DNA of 23,681 nt from Zygnema circumcarinatum. Its lineage: Eukaryota; Streptophyta; Zygnematophyceae; Zygnematales; Zygnemataceae. Location of the stretch: NCBI GenBank assembly GCA_037447605.1, contig CM074816.1, positions 296,861 to 320,541 of the forward strand. The letters run 5' to 3'. Shown piece by piece: positions 20,097-23,681 of the stretch (position 1 is the first letter of the stretch; every line of letters begins with the position of its first letter). Made by a program: the position numbers and the translations under genes. The notes under the pieces were generated by a model, which was not told where the DNA came from, made no database searches, and worked only from the letters and a program-made list of their open reading frames with translations.

Positions 20097-20754
20097 ACTC
20101 TCACACTTCCGCTATCTTTAACTTTCTTTCCTTCCACTCTGATCGTGTTTGTTCGCGGTTTACAACTCCACACAGATCGTTCAGGGCGATATTTGAACTT
20201 TCAATACTTTGAAGAGAGAATCAATATTCGAGTCCCACACGAACTTGAACCATTAAGAAGTCTTCACGGGATCACTTCCGATTGGAATCGGGAACTTAGT
20301 GTAAAAGGTCTGAGGTGTGACAAAATGACAAATTTCAGACTTCAATTTGTGATCACTGTTTATGAATCAAGTATTTTATAGGATGCAGGGTCAGGGCACT
20401 TGCGACTTATGGGGTTTAATACTTATGGACTCAAAAATCCACTTCACATACCCAGCCAAGTACTGCAGTCAAGAATCACAAACATTCCAAAATACTTCAG
20501 ACAAGAAACGACAAAAAATAAGATTCGATCATCTCAATAATAGTGTCCTCCTGTCTCAACAAATTCCAAAATCCAGAACTATAGCGTGTAGCGTCTACGC
20601 TACTCGAGTAGCGGAGCAGGGCGAGTCATCTCGGCGCCTTTGCCATCGACATTTCAACAACTTCCTGCACCAAAAAAAAAATTCACAAATAAGGCAGCCA
20701 TAACGTACACGAACAAATGTACAAAAAATAAATTAGATTGTAGTGAAAAGGAAA

Positions 20755-20915
20755 ATGGTGGAAGGGAGAAGGAAGAAACAGGGGGAGACAGGAACATGGA
20801 GTGTGGTGAAGGGGAGAATGATGGAAGTGAGAAGGAAGAAAAAGGGGGAGGAAGGAAAATGGAGTGTGTAAAGGGAAGAATGATGGAAGGGAGAAGGAAA
20901 AAAGAGGAGAGGTTG
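20755..20915. repeat. Three-copy 61-63-bp purine-rich tandem repeat
   Basis: Units start with GGAAGnGAGAAGGAA near 20760, 20823 and 20884 and share GAACATGGAGTGTG / GAAAATGGAGTGTG. The units stay open on the plus strand as a Glu/Lys/Gly-rich run, but there is no other coding evidence. Confidence 0.7.
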
Positions 20916-20942
20916 TTGATGAAAGATGAAGGCTACTAACTA

Positions 20943-21035
20943 ACAAGTCAGCCCGTCAGTCTGTCAGTTTGTCGGCCAGTCTGTGAGTCCGTCTGTCAGT
21001 CACTTTGTCAGTCTGTCGGCCAGTCCGCCAGTCCT
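20943..21035. repeat. Degenerate GTCAGTCT repeat
   Basis: About 90 bases of 8-bp-like units (GTCAGTCT, GCCAGTCT, GTCAGTTT). The sub-motif GTCGGCCAGTC appears twice. Confidence 0.75.
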
Positions 21036-21057
21036 CTGGACTTTAAAGACTGGTCAT

Positions 21058-21103
21058 ATGGAAATTATGGAAATTCTGGAAATTATGGAAATTATGGAAA
21101 TAA
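21058..21103. repeat. 9-bp GGAAATTAT repeat
   Basis: Five units of GGAAATTAT/GGAAATTCT run directly into the first unit of the 136-bp array. Confidence 0.85.
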
Positions 21104-21104
21104 G

Positions 21105-21660
21105 GTTCGTTCTTACGCTTACTTTCAAGTATTGCATAGCAAATAACCCTGGACTGATTTCGGAAGGACCCGGTCCTGGAGATGATGATGTTCGCAACGA
21201 TCAAAAAAAGTCAGAAATATATGATCATAATCAAAAAAAGGTTCGTACTTACACTCTCACTCATGTGTTCTATAGCAAATAACCCTGGACTGATTTCGGA
21301 AGGACCCGGTCCTGGAGATGATGATGTTCGCAAAGATAAAAAAAAGTCAGAAATATATGATCATAATCAAAAAAAGGTTCGTACTTACACTCTCACTCAT
21401 GTGTTCTATAGCAAATAACCTTGGATTGATTTCAGAAGGACCCGGTCCTGGAGATAATGATGTTCGGAAAGATCGAAAAATGTCAGTGATATATGATTAT
21501 AATCAAAAAAGGTTCGTACTTACGCTATCACTCATGTGTAGTATAGCAAATAACCCTGGATTGATTTCAGAACGACCCGGTCCTGGAGATAATGATATTC
21601 GGAAAGATCGAAAAACGTCAAAATATATGATCCTAATCAAAAAAGGTTCGTACTTCACAT
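21105..21660. repeat. 136-bp tandem array, four full units and a fragment
   Basis: Units start at GTTCG: 21105, 21241, 21377, 21512 and 21646 (partial); lengths are 136, 136, 135 and 134. Each unit contains AGCAAATAACCyTGGAyTGA, then the near-palindrome GGACCCGGTCC, then an A-rich end. Adjacent units 1-3 are nearly identical and unit 4 is more diverged. At 136 bases, successive copies change reading frame, which argues against protein coding. The peptide runs they encode (GLISEGPGPGDDDVR) are visible only because stops are sparse. Confidence 0.92.
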
Positions 21661-21799
21661 TCCCATTCTTCACATTTTCTTCTTCACCTTTTTTTTTTCT
21701 TTTCTTTTTCTTCCTTCCTTGTTGTTTTTTTTTTTTTTTCTGTATGTGAGTGTGTACGTTTGTGTGTCTGTGTCTGTGTGTTTGTCTGAATATGGGTAT

Positions 21800-22510
21800 T
21801 CTTTTAACAGAAACAACAAAAAAAAAAACAACTTTTTATTACAACATAAGGCCTAATGTTGTAATATTTAGATTGTTTTTTTTTTTTTCTATGTGACTGT
21901 GTTTGTGTGTGTTTGTATTTGCGTATGTGTCTTATACAAACAAAAAAAAATATCAAACTAATTAATACAACATGAGGCCTCAAGTTGTAATATTTAGATT
22001 GATTTGTTTTTTTTTTTCACTGCGAGTGTGTTTGTGTGCGCCAGTATTTGCGTGTGTGATTTTTCCAAACAAAAAAAAAAAAAAAAATCAAACTAATTAA
22101 TACAACATGGGGCCCCATGTTGTAATATTTAGATTGATTATGTTTTTTTTTTCCCTGTGATTGTGTTTGTGTGTGTGTGTATTTGCGTGTGTGACTTTTA
22201 CAAAAAAAAAAAAAAAAAAAGACAAACTAATTAATACAACATGAGGCCTCATGTTGTAATATTTAGTTGGTTTTTTTTTATTTTTTTTCATTTCACAGTG
22301 ACTGTGTTTGATAATGTGTATATTTGCGTGTGTGATTTTTCCAAACAAAAAAAAAAAAATTAATCAAACTAATTAATACAACATGGGGACCCATGTTGTA
22401 ATATTTAGATTGATTATGTTTTTTTTTGTTTTTTGTTTTTTTTTTTTTTTTTTTCCCTGTGATTGTGTTTGTGTGTGTGTGTATTTGCGTGTGTGACTTT
22501 TACAAACAAA
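21800..22510. repeat. Five-unit tandem array of 22-bp palindromes flanked by A and T runs
   Basis: The palindrome core occupies 21841-21862, 21967-21988, 22102-22123, 22236-22257 and 22378-22399, at spacings of 126, 135, 134 and 142. Copy 4 contains CAACATGAGGCCTCATGTTG and copy 3 CAACATGGGGCCCCATGTTG; both are perfectly self-complementary over 22 bases. Outside the core the left side (AATCAAACTAATTAATACAA) and the complement of the right side (AATCAATCTAAATATTACAA) still match at most positions. An A run lies further left and a T run further right, so each unit could form a stem of 35 base pairs or more. GT-rich spacers (GTGTTTGTGTGTGTATTTGC) separate the units. Confidence 0.9.
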
Positions 22511-22650
22511 AAAATCTCTTTTTTCGTCCGGGCAAGGTCACATCGCCACGTGGCAGTCACTGCGCGCTTCTCGATCGAACAATGTTTCGGCCAGTTCTAG
22601 AATTGGCTTCTATTTAAAAAAAAAAAAAAAAAATCGATTTTTTTTTTTTT

Positions 22651-22711
22651 ACCACACACAAACTGGACGACAGAATGACGCCGCATTCTGTCGTCCCAGT
22701 TTGTGTGTGGT
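22651..22711. repeat. 61-base hairpin (inverted repeat with 28-base arms)
   Basis: The left arm starts ACCACACACAAACTGG and continues ACGACAGAATG. The right arm is its complement with one extra base (CATTCTGTCGTCC then CAGTTTGTGTGTGGT). The loop is about six bases (ACGCCG). T runs lie directly on both outer sides. It could be a small inverted-repeat element, a hairpin RNA gene or an extruding palindrome; the sequence alone does not decide. Confidence 0.9.
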
Positions 22712-22741
22712 TTTTTTTAGTTTTTTTCCCATTTTAGGGCT

Positions 22742-23335
22742 ACGTGGCAATACCTGACTGGATAAAAAACATACCCCATTTCCTACAAACGATCCAAAAA
22801 AACACCACAGCACCCACGTGGCAATTTCTGACTGGATAAGAGGTATACCACATTCCGTTCGACAATCCAAAAAAAAAAAAAAGCGGATACGTGGCAATAA
22901 CTGACTGGATATTCAGTTTAGTTAAACACTCTGCGACACAAACCGTAATTACAACAATAAGTCCCGTAAAACATTCAAACAGAACGCTGTCGTGCGTAGA
23001 AAAGACACGTGGCAATGACTACATAAATACGCGATATACCCCATTTTCTGCACATTCGATCCAACAAAACACACAACCAATCAGGACGCGCGACGTGGCA
23101 ACGTCAAACTCGCGGCAACTATACCCCCTTTTCATTAAATTCACCTTTGACAACATAATCGAATCCGTAGGTCACATAAAACAAAAAGACGTGGCAATAA
23201 TTGAATACTCCATTTTCTGCACATTCGATCCAACAAAACACACAACCAATCAGGACGCGCGACGTGGCAACGTCAGACTCGCGGAAACTATACCCCATTT
23301 TCATCAAACTCATCTTTGACACCTTAATCGAACTC
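22742..23335. repeat. ACGTGGCAA tandem/nested repeat array
   Basis: ACGTGGCAA starts at 22742, 22816, 22889, 23007, 23093, 23189 and 23262. The first three are 73-74 bases apart and followed by TnnCTGACTGGATA. The last four form a larger duplication of about 169 bases: the segment from 23041 recurs from 23210, with a stretch of about 80 bases almost unchanged, including GATCCAACAAAACACACAAC. Three of the seven boxes are full CACGTGGC or match it closely. No coding signal is convincing on either strand. Confidence 0.85.
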
Positions 23336-23681
23336 GTCGTACGGATGAAAACGATGACAAAGCTTTTGCCTACGGCAACGCAAAAATATATTTCACACCA
23401 TTTTTGTCTATACACAGTCCTTTTTCTGTCGGGCAGATTTTATTTTAGAAAAAAAAGGTTTTGAAACCCTAAAAACGCATTAGAATTCCACAAGCATTGC
23501 CAAAGACATCCGGACAATCATCAGACATTGTGGCAAGGAGGGATGTTGGTAACTTTGCGACCTCTTTGAGCCTCGTCGTCTCTTGGACCCAATACGAGAA
23601 GGGTTTGCAGGCATGTAACGTTTACTTACCATTCAAGCAGTGAAAACATTCTAGAATTTGTGCTTTCTCCTTCTTTTTTCA
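23336..23681. other. Window end, no supported gene
   Basis: A single telo-box-like AAACCCTAAAAA lies near 23464. Short open stretches and isolated GTAAGT/CAG words occur on both strands in 23480-23681, but nothing identifies an exon. Confidence 0.5.

Noticed and set aside
19491-20381. Genes in the open frames downstream of the LRR gene
   Set aside because: No recognisable domain, no signal or splice-supported extension; part of one frame is a CT microsatellite.
21182-21749. Protein-coding gene across the 136-bp array (SEGPGPGDDDVR repeats)
   Set aside because: Unit length of 136 shifts frame from copy to copy, there is no outside support, and the frame runs into A/T-rich low-complexity DNA.
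21105-22510. CRISPR-like array
   Set aside because: Units are 126-142 bases, the spacers are themselves repeated, and the genome is eukaryotic with introns; no cas genes are present.
22891-23464. Open frames over the ACGTGGCAA array
   Set aside because: The duplication is read in different frames, both strands are equally open, and composition follows the repeat.
23480-23681. Terminal exon of a further gene, on either strand
   Set aside because: Short open stretches and GTAAGT or CAG words exist, but there are too few bases to define frame, domain or splice partner.

Overview
The window comes from a plant-lineage eukaryotic nuclear genome. The evidence is three spliced plus-strand genes with GT-AG introns, plant-type leucine-rich repeats (LRRs) encoded one per exon with phase-2 introns, plant telomere-like AAACCCTA boxes scattered through introns and intergenic DNA, and hydroxyproline-rich-type SPPPP modules. 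Long introns full of purine or pyrimidine microsatellites would suit a repeat-rich streptophyte (charophyte alga or early land plant), but the species cannot be fixed from sequence alone. One 10-base N gap lies at 13301-13310.

Layout. 1-1262: intergenic, with a (GGGA) tract, a field of degenerate CGATA repeats and a five-copy G-box cluster in front of gene 1. 1263-2612: three exons of a 72-residue ROMO1/Mgr2 homologue (inner mitochondrial membrane, TIM23-associated). 2613-3919: intergenic, with TGACGTCA and CACGTG palindromes and telo-boxes. 3920-7295: five exons of a PIG-X/PBN1 homologue, the ER stabilising subunit of GPI mannosyltransferase I. It is unusually long, and a 33-bp minisatellite is translated inside it. 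7296-9190: telomere-like G-rich sequence, GTACGGAC-rich DNA and a TATA-containing promoter. 9191-19418: twenty exons of a secreted chimeric protein: signal peptide, LRR N-cap, about 13 LRRs, an EGF-like module, a long Pro-rich (extensin/AGP-like) stalk, and a C-terminal hydrophobic tail that looks like a GPI-attachment signal or membrane anchor. One extra base in a 33-bp Pro-rich repeat breaks its frame. 19419-23681: no supported gene. It holds a series of tandem arrays: 61-63-bp and 9-bp repeats, a 136-bp array, a five-unit array of 22-bp palindromes with compensatory changes, a 61-bp hairpin and an ACGTGGCAA array.

The genes do not form an operon. There is one suggestive link: the PIG-X homologue belongs to the GPI-anchor pathway, and its downstream neighbour encodes a protein that looks GPI-anchored. 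The strongest unexplained signals are the palindrome array, the excess of CACGTG throughout the window (28 copies counted by hand, about 6 expected), and the LRR-EGF-Pro-rich architecture.
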